From NCBI RefSeq assembly GCF_018687575.1, contig NZ_CP061297.1, positions 186,001 through 250,000 on the forward strand: 64,000 nucleotides of DNA. Direction: 5' to 3'. The notes below the pieces were generated by a model. It ran no database searches. It was not told where the DNA came from and saw only the letters and a program-made list of their open reading frames with translations. Positions 6,776 to 16,541 of the stretch are shown here, piece by piece (the stretch's first letter is position 1; every line of letters starts with the position of its first letter). Made by a program: the position numbers and the translations under genes. The stretch is from Polynucleobacter asymbioticus. GTDB taxonomy: Bacteria; Pseudomonadota; Gammaproteobacteria; Burkholderiales; Burkholderiaceae.

Positions 6776-8323
6776 CTACTTTTCGGGGTAAAAAATTCGG
6801 ACGCGATAGCCCGCAGCATTTTGTGGATGAGAAATTGGGAGTTCAGAGGAAAAAATTTCACCAGAAGGCGCACCTTGGCGTAAAAAATCAGGATGTGATT
6901 CTTGCCAAGTTCTTGGCAACCATTCTTGCGGAGTAAATTGAATGGTTTTGATCTCCGATTCTTCTGCATCAGTGAGAGAAATTTCTAAATTCGGGAATAA
7001 AACAGCTAAGGCAAGACGATTTTGTATTTCAACTTGCAATACAAATTGATTTGAAGCGTTTTTAAGGCCCTCTCGCGCGTTTTCAGGCGAAAGAGTGACT
7101 GAAGTTATTTTCCAAGCGGCAAAATCGCTTAGAGGGCGATCTACGCACCCTAGTGCACGACATAGTTGTTCATCTAACTTCTGCAAAAGAGAAAAGGCAC
7201 TGCTTGCAATCGGAGAAGAGCTGCCATCAACCCGTGTTGCTAATGTCGGCAGTAGAGAATTTCTAGAGAGGTGCTCGCCAAAAAACAGGAGCAAGAGTAA
7301 AAAAAGACCAAGAAAAATTAATTTAAGACTTTTTTTTTGAGCCGGCACTGAGATATCTGTGTTTTTGTCGGTCAGACTTACTTTGTTGCCCTGTGTAGCT
7401 AGCGTGCCGTGCAAACAGACCCAACCTTCACTTTCTTTCCAAACAGAAAGGTTTAACCATTGGCTGTAGGTGGCAATGACTTCCTCTGCTTGGCGCGCAA
7501 GCACGCCTGAGAGAACAATTTTTCCACCGGGGCGCATCTTGTTTACCAATGCTGGGGCTAAAACCTGCAGTGGATTGGCCAAGATATTGGCCATCACGAT
7601 GTCGTATTTAGTTTCTGCTGCGAGTTCTGGTGCATTTTCGTTAGGTAGGACAAAACGAATGCTTGTATTGTTGATTTCTGCATTGCTGCGCGCCGCAACC
7701 ATAGCTTGTGGATCAATATCAGTGCCTACCACTGGTTTGCATCCCAGTTTTGCAGCGGCAATAGCCAGAATTCCAGATCCACAACCGTAATCGAGCAAGC
7801 TTTGGTTCGCAAGCTGGGTATTTTGTTCAAGCCAAAGAAGGCAAAGGTGTGTAGTCGGGTGACTACCGGTTCCAAATGCTAAGCCTGGGTCGACTGCCAA
7901 GCAAATTGCGTTGGGGTCAGTAGGTGCTTCATGCCAGGAGGGTACTACCCAAATACGCTCACCAATCTGAATCGGCGCAAATTGGCTTTGGGTTAGGCGA
8001 ACCCAATCTTGTTCTTCAACAATCTTTTCTTGGGGGGCTGGGAGATTGAATCCCGCCTCCTTCAGAGCAGCAAGAAGCTCGGGGATAAAGTTCACCGCAT
8101 CCGAATCATCGATCTCTGGATTAAATAATGCGGTTACAGAAGAGCGATCCCAGGCCTGAACTTCAGGTGAGAGTCCTGGCTCGCCATAGAGCGGGTTTTC
8201 ATCATAGCCACCCGCAGCATCATCTTCCACCGTGACCGAGAGTGCGCCCACTTCCAATAAGGCATCACCCAAAGGCTCTGCAATCTCTGCTGGGACCGTG
8301 AAAACGAGTTCACGATAGGACAT
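6776..8323 (-). CDS. prmA: PrmA ribosomal protein L11 methyltransferase fused to a DUF3426-like membrane domain
   Basis: Residues 1-310 are a full PrmA: an N-terminal substrate domain, the SAM-binding loop DYGCGSG (178-184) and NILANPL (246-252); it trimethylates L11 in the cytoplasm. The same frame then continues through a linker to a hydrophobic segment LIFLGLFLLLLLFF (about 335-348) and a C-terminal domain of about 165 residues resembling DUF3426. In related bacteria I expect a separate gene here, coding for a zinc-ribbon (MJ0042) plus DUF3426 protein; here the zinc ribbon is absent. No stop, ATG or ribosome binding site marks a second gene at the junction. Total 515 residues against about 300 for PrmA. 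The start at 8323 has GGAG seven bases upstream. Confidence 0.93.
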   Translation of the reverse strand: MSYRELVFTVPAEIAEPLGDALLEVGALSVTVEDDAAGGYDENPLYGEPGLSPEVQAWDRSSVTALFNPEIDDSDAVNFIPELLAALKEAGFNLPAPQEKIVEEQDWVRLTQSQFAPIQIGERIWVVPSWHEAPTDPNAICLAVDPGLAFGTGSHPTTHLCLLWLEQNTQLANQSLLDYGCGSGILAIAAAKLGCKPVVGTDIDPQAMVAARSNAEINNTSIRFVLPNENAPELAAETKYDIVMANILANPLQVLAPALVNKMRPGGKIVLSGVLARQAEEVIATYSQWLNLSVWKESEGWVCLHGTLATQGNKVSLTDKNTDISVPAQKKSLKLIFLGLFLLLLLFFGEHLSRNSLLPTLATRVDGSSSPIASSAFSLLQKLDEQLCRALGCVDRPLSDFAAWKITSVTLSPENAREGLKNASNQFVLQVEIQNRLALAVLFPNLEISLTDAEESEIKTIQFTPQEWLPRTWQESHPDFLRQGAPSGEIFSSELPISHPQNAAGYRVRIFYPEK

Positions 8324-8350
8324 GCTTACTCCAAATCAACATCAATTGGC

Positions 8351-9721
8351 CTAAGACTTCGGGTTGCCGCGGCTAGCGGCTTGCTCTTCGAGACGATGCT
8401 CTAAGTAGTGAATGCTAGTTCCGCCTTCCATGAAGTTCGGATCAAGCATGAGTTCACGATGTAGGGGTACGTTAGTCGTAATGCCATCAATCACCATCTC
8501 GGAAAGCGCGATCTGCATACGACGAATCGCTTGTTCACGAGTATTACCGTAAGAAATCAACTTGCCAATCATGGAGTCGTAATTCGATGGCACCACATAA
8601 CCGCTATAGGCATGTGAGTCGACACGAATACCAGGACCGCCTGGCATATGGAATGAACTAATTTTTCCTGGGCTTGGCGTGAACTTGAAGGGATCTTCTG
8701 CATTCAGACGGCATTCGATGGCATGGCCACGGAAAACGATGTCTTTTTGGCGATAGCTGAGTTTCAAGCCAGCAGCAATACGAATTTGTTCTTGGACAAT
8801 ATCTACGCCGGTAATCATTTCGGTGACGGGGTGCTCTACTTGAACGCGGGTATTCATCTCAATAAAGAAGAATTCACCATCTTCGTACAAGAATTCGAAA
8901 GTACCTGCACCACGATAGCCAATTTTTCTACAGGCTTCAGCGCAACGCTCACCAATTTTGGCAATCAAGCGACGATCAATGCCTGGCGCTGGAGCTTCTT
9001 CAATTACTTTTTGATGGCGACGTTGCATAGAGCAATCACGCTCGCCCAACCAAATGGCATTGCCATGGGTATCAGCCAAAATTTGAATCTCTACATGGCG
9101 AGGCTTCTCTAAAAACTTCTCCATATAGACTTCTGGGTTGCCAAAAGCGCGACCAGCCTCTTCTTTGGTCATATTGACCGCATTCAGAAGGGCAGCTTCG
9201 GTGTGAACTACGCGCATACCGCGACCACCACCACCACCGGCAGCTTTAATGATGACCGGATACCCAACTTTTTTTGCAGTAGTAATAATTTCTTTTGGAT
9301 TGTCTGGCAATGCGCCTTCTGATCCCGGAACGCAAGGAACACCTGCTTTGATCATGGCGCGCTTAGCTGAAACCTTATCACCCATCAGGCGAATTGAGGC
9401 TGCAGTAGGCCCAATGAATGCAAAACCGGATTTCTCAACACGTTCAGCAAAGTCGGCATTCTCAGAGAGAAAGCCATAACCTGGGTGAATTGCTTCAGCA
9501 TCGGTTACTTCCGCCGCTGAAATGATGGCAGGCATATTGAGATAGCTCAGTGGTGAGGGAGCAGGCCCAATGCAGACGGCTTCGTCTGCAAGCTTCACGT
9601 ATTTAGCCTCTTTGTCTGCGGTCGAGTAGACCACCACAGTTTTAATTCCCAACTCGCGACATGCGCGTTGGATACGGAGAGCAATTTCTCCGCGATTGGC
9701 AATCAGAATCTTATCGAACAT
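8351..9721 (-). CDS. accC: acetyl-CoA carboxylase, biotin carboxylase subunit
   Basis: ATP-dependent carboxylation of the biotin on AccB, the first step of fatty acid synthesis. All 456 residues fit the family: the N-terminal [11 protein letters not shown], the glycine-rich ATP-grasp loop [10 protein letters not shown] (161-170), and [13 protein letters not shown] with the catalytic Arg and Glu. It lies 53 bases after accB and 27 before prmA, all on the minus strand, so accB-accC-prmA probably share a transcript. Confidence 0.98.
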   Translation of the reverse strand: MFDKILIANRGEIALRIQRACRELGIKTVVVYSTADKEAKYVKLADEAVCIGPAPSPLSYLNMPAIISAAEVTDAEAIHPGYGFLSENADFAERVEKSGFAFIGPTAASIRLMGDKVSAKRAMIKAGVPCVPGSEGALPDNPKEIITTAKKVGYPVIIKAAGGGGGRGMRVVHTEAALLNAVNMTKEEAGRAFGNPEVYMEKFLEKPRHVEIQILADTHGNAIWLGERDCSMQRRHQKVIEEAPAPGIDRRLIAKIGERCAEACRKIGYRGAGTFEFLYEDGEFFFIEMNTRVQVEHPVTEMITGVDIVQEQIRIAAGLKLSYRQKDIVFRGHAIECRLNAEDPFKFTPSPGKISSFHMPGGPGIRVDSHAYSGYVVPSNYDSMIGKLISYGNTREQAIRRMQIALSEMVIDGITTNVPLHRELMLDPNFMEGGTSIHYLEHRLEEQAASRGNPKS

Positions 9722-9774
9722 GTCGGCTCTGAGTTAAGTAACGGTGGATTGGAATAAATCTAAGGAGAGGGCAA

Positions 9775-10236
9775 TTAAGCAATGATGAATAGCGGCTGAT
9801 CAAATTCAACGCCTTGACCGTTTTCACACAGAATCTGTTTAATGACGCCAGCTTGCTCGGATTCGATCTCATTGAGAAGCTTCATTGCTTCAATAATGCA
9901 GAGTGTTTGGCCCACTTTGACTGTATCGCCGACTTTGACAAAGTCTGGAGACTCAGGGTTTGGTGCGCGATAGAAGGTGCCGACCATAGGTGAACGAGCT
10001 ACGAAACCAGTATCTGCAGGTGCTTCTTCAGCAACTGGTGCAGCCGCTGGTGCAGCTGTGGGAGCAGCTTGCATTACTTGAGCTGGTGCAGGATTGGCGT
10101 AAACCACCTGACCAGCAGGGGCTGAAGATCCGGCATTCACAATGCGAACGCGATCTTCACCTTCATTCACTTCCAGCTCAGAAATTCCTGATTCAGAAAC
10201 AAGGTCAATTAGGGTTTTTAGTTTTCTCAAGTCCAT
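9775..10236 (-). CDS. accB: acetyl-CoA carboxylase biotin carboxyl carrier protein
   Basis: Carries biotin between the AccC and AccAD active sites. The 153-residue protein has an N-terminal dimerisation part, an Ala/Pro-rich linker (about 53-75) and a C-terminal biotinyl domain with EAMKLLNEIE; Lys119 is the biotinylation site. The ribosome binding site GAGAGGAAG lies about 8 bases before the ATG. It is followed by accC in the usual order. Confidence 0.98.
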   Translation of the reverse strand: MDLRKLKTLIDLVSESGISELEVNEGEDRVRIVNAGSSAPAGQVVYANPAPAQVMQAAPTAAPAAAPVAEEAPADTGFVARSPMVGTFYRAPNPESPDFVKVGDTVKVGQTLCIIEAMKLLNEIESEQAGVIKQILCENGQGVEFDQPLFIIA

Positions 10237-10272
10237 GGAAAGGCTTCCTCTCTTGTAATTCTTAATTAATCT

Positions 10273-10722
10273 TTACTTTTGTAAACGTGCAATTGCTGCT
10301 TGAAGGGCTAATTCGTAACCAATAGCGCCTAATCCACAAATAACGCCAGTGGCAATATCCGACAAATAGGAGTGTTTGCGGAACTCTTCACGTTGGTGAA
10401 TGTTCGACAGGTGTATTTCGGTAAAGGGTATGGCAACTCCAGCCAATGCATCGCGTAAGGCAACGCTGGTGTGGGTAAATGCACCAGGATTAATGATGAT
10501 GAAATCCACCCCGTCTTGTTTAGCCTTTTGTACTCGGTCAATGAGCTCGCCTTCGTGATTACTTTGGAAGGTAGATAAATCGACTGAGTGAGACTTGGCG
10601 ATTGCGCCAAGCTTTGTATGTATATCCGCTAGGGTAGTTTTGCCATAAACCTCTGGCTCACGAGTGCCCAGCAGATTGAGGTTAGGGCCTTGGATAACGA
10701 GAATTGAAGTATTTTTCGACAT
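10273..10722 (-). CDS. aroQ: type II 3-dehydroquinate dehydratase
   Basis: Third step of the shikimate pathway, a dodecameric cytosolic enzyme. The length of 149 residues is typical. Seen: [16 protein letters not shown] with the catalytic Tyr26, [16 protein letters not shown] and [17 protein letters not shown]. The start lacks a clear ribosome binding site. It lies 36 bases before accB, an arrangement often seen in proteobacteria. aroE, of the same pathway, is at 16542. Confidence 0.97.
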   Translation of the reverse strand: MSKNTSILVIQGPNLNLLGTREPEVYGKTTLADIHTKLGAIAKSHSVDLSTFQSNHEGELIDRVQKAKQDGVDFIIINPGAFTHTSVALRDALAGVAIPFTEIHLSNIHQREEFRKHSYLSDIATGVICGLGAIGYELALQAAIARLQK

Positions 10723-10793
10723 AAATCGATATTTTTAGAGGCAGTTAGGTTTAATTACGTTAATAAGGCATTTCTCTAAAACTGCTTACTTCA

Positions 10794-10809
10794 TGAAGAA
10801 TCTTCTTCA
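10794..10809. repeat. palindrome upstream of aroQ
   Basis: tgaagaatcttcttca is a hyphenated palindrome of two seven-base arms in the 249-base gap between the tlpA-like gene and aroQ. It could be an operator or a small hairpin. On the minus strand a TATACT (forward 10824-10829) lies upstream of it and could be a -10 element for aroQ-accBC, but no matching -35 is evident. The rest of the gap shows nothing I can name. Confidence 0.3.
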
Positions 10810-10971
10810 CCAAGCACAGGGAAAGTATACCTCCAGAACCTGATGACGAACTCAAAAAATAGGCTGAAAACTAGCTAATTTTAGTGATTTTAAGAGCAGA
10901 TATTGCAAAATTCAGATAAGAAATAAGTAATTCTCGCCTGAATGTTGAATACTAATTGTATCTAAAACACT

Positions 10972-11499
10972 TTATAAAGCTGATTTAATTGACTTTCTGA
11001 GCTCTTCTTCGCTTATCTTTCCTAATTTACTGCTAGTAGCTTTGCCTTGTGCATTAATGATGACGGTGTAGGGTAGGGCGCCTTGAGAGTTGCCCATCTG
11101 CTTGGAAAGATTGCTACCCTCAAGCCCGCCAATCACAATGGGATAGGAAACGGGGGTCATTTCTAGAAATTGACGAATGTTAGATGGTGAATCGATGCCA
11201 ATACCGACAAATAAGACATTTTTACTCTTGAACTCGGCTTGCAGCTTGTCCAAAGTCGGCATTTCTTCAACACAGGGAGGGCACCAGGATGCCCAAAAGT
11301 TCACCACGAGGACTTTTCCACGCCACTCCTGGGTATCGACTGATTTTCCATCCGGTGTTTGCCATGGATTCGCAAAAAAAGCTTTAATTGCAGGATCGTC
11401 TGCTAGTTCTGTTTTGAAGATCCATTGGGAGGTAGCGACTCCCGCAGCAAGGGCTACGAGGTTAAATCCAATGATGCTAATCCACTGTCTACGATTCAT
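10972..11499 (-). CDS. TlpA/ResA-like thiol:disulfide oxidoreductase
   Basis: Membrane-anchored periplasmic thioredoxin-fold protein of 175 residues. Residues 7-24 form an uncleaved or cleavable hydrophobic anchor; the redox motif is WCPPC (Cys73, Cys76) and the cis-proline loop is ALPYTV. It probably reduces disulfides in envelope proteins, for example apocytochromes, but the partner is unknown. A strong ribosome binding site AAGGAG precedes the ATG at 11499. Its start is only 26 bases from the divergent mpl start. Confidence 0.9.
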   Translation of the reverse strand: MNRRQWISIIGFNLVALAAGVATSQWIFKTELADDPAIKAFFANPWQTPDGKSVDTQEWRGKVLVVNFWASWCPPCVEEMPTLDKLQAEFKSKNVLFVGIGIDSPSNIRQFLEMTPVSYPIVIGGLEGSNLSKQMGNSQGALPYTVIINAQGKATSSKLGKISEEELRKSIKSAL

Positions 11500-11525
11500 T
11501 GCTACTCCTTAGCTAAAATTCCCCA

Positions 11526-12932
11526 ATGCATATTCATATCTTGGGCATTTGCGGTACTTTCATGGGCGGCATTGCCGCAATCGCTCGGCAGGCCGGACAT
11601 CGCGTTACTGGCTGTGATGCCAACGTGTATCCGCCAATGAGTACTCAGCTTGAAGCCCAAGGTATTGAGCTCATTGAGGGATTCTCGCCCGACCAATTAT
11701 TACAGTTTGAAACGATGCCGGATTTATTTGTCATTGGTAACGTCGTTTCTCGTGGCAATCCGCTGATGGAAGCCATCCTCAATCAAGGACTTCCTTACAC
11801 ATCTGGGCCACAGTGGTTGGGAGAGCGGGTACTCTTTGGCAGACATGTTTTGGCTGTTGCCGGGACGCACGGCAAAACAACTACCTCGGCTATGCTGGCC
11901 TGGATTTTGGAGTTCAATAATTACAAGCCGGGTTATTTAATTGGTGGCGTGCCATTGAATTTCACCGTATCGGCTCGCTTGGGTGAAAGCCAATACTTTG
12001 TGATCGAAGCGGATGAATACGACACGGCGTTTTTTGATAAGCGTAGTAAGTTTGTTCACTATCGTCCGCGCACTGCTTTGTTAAATAATCTCGAGTTTGA
12101 TCACGCAGATATATTCGCCGATCTGGCTGCAATCGAAACGCAGTTTCATCATTTGGTCCGCACGGTACCGGGCAATGGTCTCGTAGTGGTCAATGGTGAA
12201 GAGCCTGCTCTAGAGAGAGTGATTGCTAGAGGCGCTTGGGCGCCTGTTGAAAAGTTTGGCCAAGATAAAAATAATGCCTGGTCATTAATTTCTCAAGCAG
12301 CAGATGGCTTCATTGTTCTGCATGATGGTAAAGAAGTTGCAACGGTGACCTGGGCCTCAGACTCTGGTGTCATGGGTCGACATAACCAACTCAATGCATT
12401 GGCAGCAATTGCTTCCGCAAATCATATTGGCATTTCGCCGGCTGATGCGGCACGTGCGCTTGCTGGGTTTAAGAATGTGAAGCGCCGCTTAGAAACAATT
12501 GGCGTGGCGAATGAGGTGACGGTCTACGATGATTTTGCACATCACCCGACAGCAATTATTACTACGGTAGATGGCTTGCGCCGTCGTGTAGGCCAGTCTC
12601 GTATTTTGGCAGTCTTAGAGCCACGTTCTAATACCATGAAGCTCGGCGTCATGAAGGCCCAGTTACCAAATAGCCTAGAGGCGGCCGACAAGATTTTTGC
12701 TTATGGCGCCAGCTCTGGTAAAGATTCTTTAGGTTGGGATTTAAATGAAGTCTTGGCCCCATTAAATACGAAGAGTGACGATCGTGCTACAGCTTTTGAT
12801 GATCTATCCGCTTTGGTTGAGGCCGTTGCAAATGAAGCAAGGCCTGGCGACCATATCTTAGTGATGAGTAACGGCGGCTTTGGTGGTGTACACCACAAAA
12901 TATTGACCGCAATACAAGAGAAAGCAAAGTGA
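11526..12932 (+). CDS. mpl: UDP-N-acetylmuramate:L-alanyl-gamma-D-glutamyl-meso-diaminopimelate ligase
   Basis: Mur-ligase family enzyme that joins recycled tripeptide to UDP-MurNAc, working downstream of AmpD (first gene of the window). Over 468 residues it follows E. coli Mpl closely: [14 protein letters not shown] at the N-terminus, P-loop GTHGKTTT (113-120), [16 protein letters not shown] and [11 protein letters not shown]. The start fits the family, although no ribosome binding site is visible and the divergent gene starts 26 bases away. Its stop TGA overlaps the fabG-like ATG (TGATG). Confidence 0.97.
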   Translation: MHIHILGICGTFMGGIAAIARQAGHRVTGCDANVYPPMSTQLEAQGIELIEGFSPDQLLQFETMPDLFVIGNVVSRGNPLMEAILNQGLPYTSGPQWLGERVLFGRHVLAVAGTHGKTTTSAMLAWILEFNNYKPGYLIGGVPLNFTVSARLGESQYFVIEADEYDTAFFDKRSKFVHYRPRTALLNNLEFDHADIFADLAAIETQFHHLVRTVPGNGLVVVNGEEPALERVIARGAWAPVEKFGQDKNNAWSLISQAADGFIVLHDGKEVATVTWASDSGVMGRHNQLNALAAIASANHIGISPADAARALAGFKNVKRRLETIGVANEVTVYDDFAHHPTAIITTVDGLRRRVGQSRILAVLEPRSNTMKLGVMKAQLPNSLEAADKIFAYGASSGKDSLGWDLNEVLAPLNTKSDDRATAFDDLSALVEAVANEARPGDHILVMSNGGFGGVHHKILTAIQEKAK

Positions 12933-13666
12933 TGGGCATGAGATTAAAAGATAAAGTAGCCATCATTACTGGGGCGGCAAAAGGAATTGGTTTTGCAACT
13001 GCAAAACGTTTTGCGCAAGAAGGCGCGAAGGTCATGATTACCGATGTCAATCCTGAAGCTGTTGAGACTGCGGTTGATCTGATTCCTGGCTCAGAAGCCT
13101 ATGTTATGAACGTGACTGATCGTGCAAGCGTTGAAGCGGCTGTTGATCAAATCATGCAGCGCCATGGACGCATTGATATCCTCATTAACAATGCTGGGAT
13201 TACACAAGATGCACGCTTAGTCAAAATGACAGAAGCGCAATTTGATGCGGTGATTGATGTCAATCTCAAAGGTGTATTCAATTGCACCCAATTGGTAGTG
13301 CCGCATATGTTGGAAGCAGGCAAAGGTGCTGTTGTTAATGCTTCAAGCGTTGTCGGTATTTATGGAAACTTTGGCCAGACAAATTATTCAGCCACCAAAT
13401 TTGGTGTCATTGGTTTTACTAAAACTTGGGCGCGTGAATTGGGTGCAAAAGGCATTCGGGTAAATGCAGTGTGCCCAGGCTTTATTGCCACTGAGATGGT
13501 CAAGGCTATGCCAGAAAATATTCTGAAGGATATTGAAAGACGCAGTTGGCTAGGTCGCTTAGGTACTCCCGAAGAAATGGCGAATGTCTATTTATTCCTA
13601 GCAAGCGATGAAGCTAGCTATGTGAATGGCGTAGCACTTGAGGCCAGCGGCGGGATCTCACTCTAA
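12932..13666 (+). CDS. SDR-family oxidoreductase, 3-oxoacyl-ACP reductase (FabG) type
   Basis: NADP(H)-dependent short-chain dehydrogenase. Cofactor motif [12 protein letters not shown], the catalytic Ser in VNASS and YSATK (Tyr152, Lys156 counted from this start) are all present, and the C-terminus [14 protein letters not shown] is FabG-like. It may serve fatty acid synthesis or another beta-keto reduction; being outside a fab cluster leaves the substrate open. Start chosen at ATG 12932, which overlaps the mpl stop by one base; GTG 12929 and ATG 12938 (giving MRLKDKVAI) are alternatives. The RNB gene follows after 2 bases. Confidence 0.9.
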   Translation: MGMRLKDKVAIITGAAKGIGFATAKRFAQEGAKVMITDVNPEAVETAVDLIPGSEAYVMNVTDRASVEAAVDQIMQRHGRIDILINNAGITQDARLVKMTEAQFDAVIDVNLKGVFNCTQLVVPHMLEAGKGAVVNASSVVGIYGNFGQTNYSATKFGVIGFTKTWARELGAKGIRVNAVCPGFIATEMVKAMPENILKDIERRSWLGRLGTPEEMANVYLFLASDEASYVNGVALEASGGISL

Positions 13667-13668
13667 CA

Positions 13669-15657
13669 ATGCATCTTTTATATGAAGAGGGTGGCGACAT
13701 TAAGGTCGCTACAGTCCAGTCTGCCTCTGGCGCTGGAGATGCTGAATCTTGGCAAGCAACTAGTTTGTCTGGAAAAAAGATTAAGTTAAAGGCAAAAGAA
13801 GTTTGGCTTCGTTTTGAAAAGCCAGAGCCTCAGGCGCTGATGGATGAGGCGAATGCTTTATCTAAAGAGATTGATCTGCAGTTCTTGTGGGACTGTGCCC
13901 CTGATGAAGAATTTGCTTTGGTGGATGTTGCCCATGAGTACTTTGGTGCACAAGCAAGCATTGTGCAGCAGACTGCATTAGCCATTGCCTTACAGGGTGC
14001 GCCAGTATTTTTCCGTCGGAAAGGGCGGGGACGTTTTCAGCGAGCGCCGCTGGAGCAACTACAGGCTGGTTTAGCAGCGCTTGAGCGTAAGCAAAAAGAA
14101 CTAGAGCAGCAAGCTGCATGGCAACAAGAGCTGGTGGCTGGCGTGTTTCCAGAAACACTCAAGTCTCAAGCAAATCAACTCTTATTTTCACCCGATAAAA
14201 ATACCTCTGCCTACAAAGCATTGATTGCTGCTTGTACTGAGTCAGGTGAATCGCCTGCACAGTTGATGATCCGCTGTGGCGCGATTGATTCGCCCTTGCA
14301 ATATCACCAGGGGATGTTCTTAAAGGCGCATTTCCCTCAGGGTGCTGCACATGACCCAAGTTTGGTGGTTGATCAGACTGCATTAGATGCAGCTATTTCA
14401 GAATTACCTTTAGCTAAAGTGACTGCATTCTCAATTGATGATTCGGGCACTACTGAAATTGATGATGCTTTATCGGTTACTGCACTTGATGGTGGCGGAC
14501 ATCGTATTGGTATCCATATTGCAGCGCCAGGCTTGGTGATTACGAAGGATGATGCCTTAGACAAAGTTGCGCGCACTCGCATGTCTACGGTGTATTTCCC
14601 CGGCGACAAGATTACGATGTTGCCCGATACAGTGATTGCACAGTTTTCCTTGGATGAGGGCGCTGCTCGTCCAGCTTTATCGATTTATGTGGATATCGAT
14701 GCAGCTGGAGTGGTCGATAAAGAGACTCTGCAGTTGCGCGCCGAGATGGTTCCGATGGGTGCAAATCTGCGCCTTGAGAATTTAGAGCATTTGGTGACAG
14801 ATGAAAGTTTGGCTGATGAATCAGCCGACTATGCTTATCGTCAAGAGCTCAGCGTCTTGTGGGCCGCAGCTAAGTTATTGCATGCAGGGCGCCAGGAACA
14901 GCGTGTGGCTAATGGATTGCGTGCTGAGCAATTAGGAGTATTGGATCCCAATGCCCTAGCGAGAGACTTTCATTTTCAAATTAAAGAAGTAGATGGTTCG
15001 CAGCGAGTAGACATTACTCCGCGTCAACGTGGCTCCATCCTCGATACCATCGTTGCTGAGTGGATGATTTATTGCAATAGCGCTTCAGGACGCTTGTTAG
15101 CAGATCATGGAATACCTGGTTTATTCCGTACTCAAAAGGGCTGGGGCCCTTTGCGTACACGAATGCAGACGACACCTGGTCCACATGAGGGATTAGGCTT
15201 GGACTACTACGCCTGGTGCACTTCACCCTTACGCCGTTATTCGGACTTAGTGAATCAGTGGCAGTTGATTGCGATAGCCAAGCATGGCATCACTGCCAAA
15301 ATGGTGGCGCCATTCCCTCCGCGTGATGCTGCATTAATGGGTATCGCCGCCGACTTTGAAGCTTGCTATTCAGCCTACGGCGAATACCAGGATCGTCTTG
15401 AGAAATACTGGTGTTTGCGCTGGGTTGCTCAGGACGAAGTTCCTAAACAAGTCTTTGCAAGACATCTCAAAGAAGGTATGTCTCGAGTAGAGCCCGTTCC
15501 ACTGCATTTACCAGTCCCAGAGTTGGCTTCGCACCCGCGGATGACTCGAGCTGAAGTGAGTATTGCTGATGTAGATCTTCTGCAGCTCACTGCGGGAGTA
15601 CGAGTAATTCATATCGAAACACCAGAAGTTCCCGAGAGTGATGCAAGTCCCACCTAA
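13669..15657 (+). CDS. RNB-domain exoribonuclease (RNase II family)
   Basis: Putative 3'-5' exoribonuclease of 662 residues. The RNB domain begins near 250: FSIDDSGTTEIDDALSV gives metal ligands Asp257, Glu263, Asp265 and Asp266, with Glu where E. coli RNase II has Asp207, a variant known in other RNB subfamilies. The signature TSPLRRYSDLVNQW (518-531) includes the catalytic Arg. The first 240 residues do not show obvious cold-shock domains, and the C-terminus after about 600 is a short S1-like or degenerate region. Translation is probably coupled: it starts 2 bases after the SDR gene, and the next gene starts within its 3' end. Confidence 0.88.
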   Translation: MHLLYEEGGDIKVATVQSASGAGDAESWQATSLSGKKIKLKAKEVWLRFEKPEPQALMDEANALSKEIDLQFLWDCAPDEEFALVDVAHEYFGAQASIVQQTALAIALQGAPVFFRRKGRGRFQRAPLEQLQAGLAALERKQKELEQQAAWQQELVAGVFPETLKSQANQLLFSPDKNTSAYKALIAACTESGESPAQLMIRCGAIDSPLQYHQGMFLKAHFPQGAAHDPSLVVDQTALDAAISELPLAKVTAFSIDDSGTTEIDDALSVTALDGGGHRIGIHIAAPGLVITKDDALDKVARTRMSTVYFPGDKITMLPDTVIAQFSLDEGAARPALSIYVDIDAAGVVDKETLQLRAEMVPMGANLRLENLEHLVTDESLADESADYAYRQELSVLWAAAKLLHAGRQEQRVANGLRAEQLGVLDPNALARDFHFQIKEVDGSQRVDITPRQRGSILDTIVAEWMIYCNSASGRLLADHGIPGLFRTQKGWGPLRTRMQTTPGPHEGLGLDYYAWCTSPLRRYSDLVNQWQLIAIAKHGITAKMVAPFPPRDAALMGIAADFEACYSAYGEYQDRLEKYWCLRWVAQDEVPKQVFARHLKEGMSRVEPVPLHLPVPELASHPRMTRAEVSIADVDLLQLTAGVRVIHIETPEVPESDASPT

Positions 15658-16501
15658 GTTTGCTAAGTTAGTGGAGCGCTTAGATAGCAGTTGGCGCCGC
15701 TACCCATTTCGCTATGCCTTGGGCCTCTCGATTTTGGCTCACTTGATTTTTCTATCCTTTCGCTGGGGTCTTGGTGAAATAGAAAATCGTCGTTTAAATA
15801 CGCCGCTTAGGGTTGTCTTAGTCAACGCTAGTAATCAAGTAGCACCTAAGCAGGCGAACAAATTGGCACAGGCAGATCTGCATGGGGGCGGCAATACCCC
15901 CAACCAAGATGCAAGCGCATTACACCGAGCAAGGCTTGGTGCGGATGCTCGCCTTGAAGTTTTGGAGAAACAGCAAAAGCAAATGTTGGCTAAGCTCGAA
16001 GCAGATCGAGCGCTCTCGGGTGGACGTAAAAGTGGTGATGAGAAAAAAGCGACATCGCAGTTGAACTCCTTAGAGGCTGAGCTGGCCAAGCGTTTACAGG
16101 TCAATGGTCGCGAACCCCGACGTAAGGTTTTAACTGGAGCTAGTACAAAAGCAGTTGTCTTTGCGCAGTATTACGATGCCATGCGTCAAAAGATAGAGGC
16201 TTATGGAAGTGCATTTTTCCCGCGAGCCAACGGACGTCCTTTGTATGGCAGTTTGGTAATAGTCGTGAGCGTCGATGCCCAGGGACGCATTGCTAACAAT
16301 GCTCAGGGTAAAGATGGCTTGAGCATTGGGCGAAGCTCTGGCAATCCTGAGTTAGATCGCCAAGCCTTGGCGATTGTTCGTGCTTCTGCTCCCTTTGGAG
16401 TTTTCCCTATAGAAATGCGCAATCAGATTGATGTCTTGGATTGGGTTTCCACTTTTGATTTCACGCGGGATGGATCTGATCGCTTAGATCTACGTCCTTA
16501 A
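15641..16501 (+). CDS. TonB-family envelope protein
   Basis: A 286-residue protein with a single N-terminal transmembrane segment (about 24-42), a long charged/coiled-coil-prone periplasmic linker rich in Gln, Lys, Glu and Ala (about 75-165), and a C-terminal TonB-like domain (about 190-280: GSLVIVVSVDAQGRI, LDRQALAIVRASAPFG). It may transmit proton-motive energy to outer membrane receptors, but no exbB/exbD are adjacent. The start ATG at 15641 overlaps the ribonuclease end by 17 bases; a GTG lies just before it. Confidence 0.82.
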   Translation: MQVPPKFAKLVERLDSSWRRYPFRYALGLSILAHLIFLSFRWGLGEIENRRLNTPLRVVLVNASNQVAPKQANKLAQADLHGGGNTPNQDASALHRARLGADARLEVLEKQQKQMLAKLEADRALSGGRKSGDEKKATSQLNSLEAELAKRLQVNGREPRRKVLTGASTKAVVFAQYYDAMRQKIEAYGSAFFPRANGRPLYGSLVIVVSVDAQGRIANNAQGKDGLSIGRSSGNPELDRQALAIVRASAPFGVFPIEMRNQIDVLDWVSTFDFTRDGSDRLDLRP

Positions 16502-16541
16502 TTCATAGGCATTACTCAATTTCGCTTATCCTGTAGTCACT

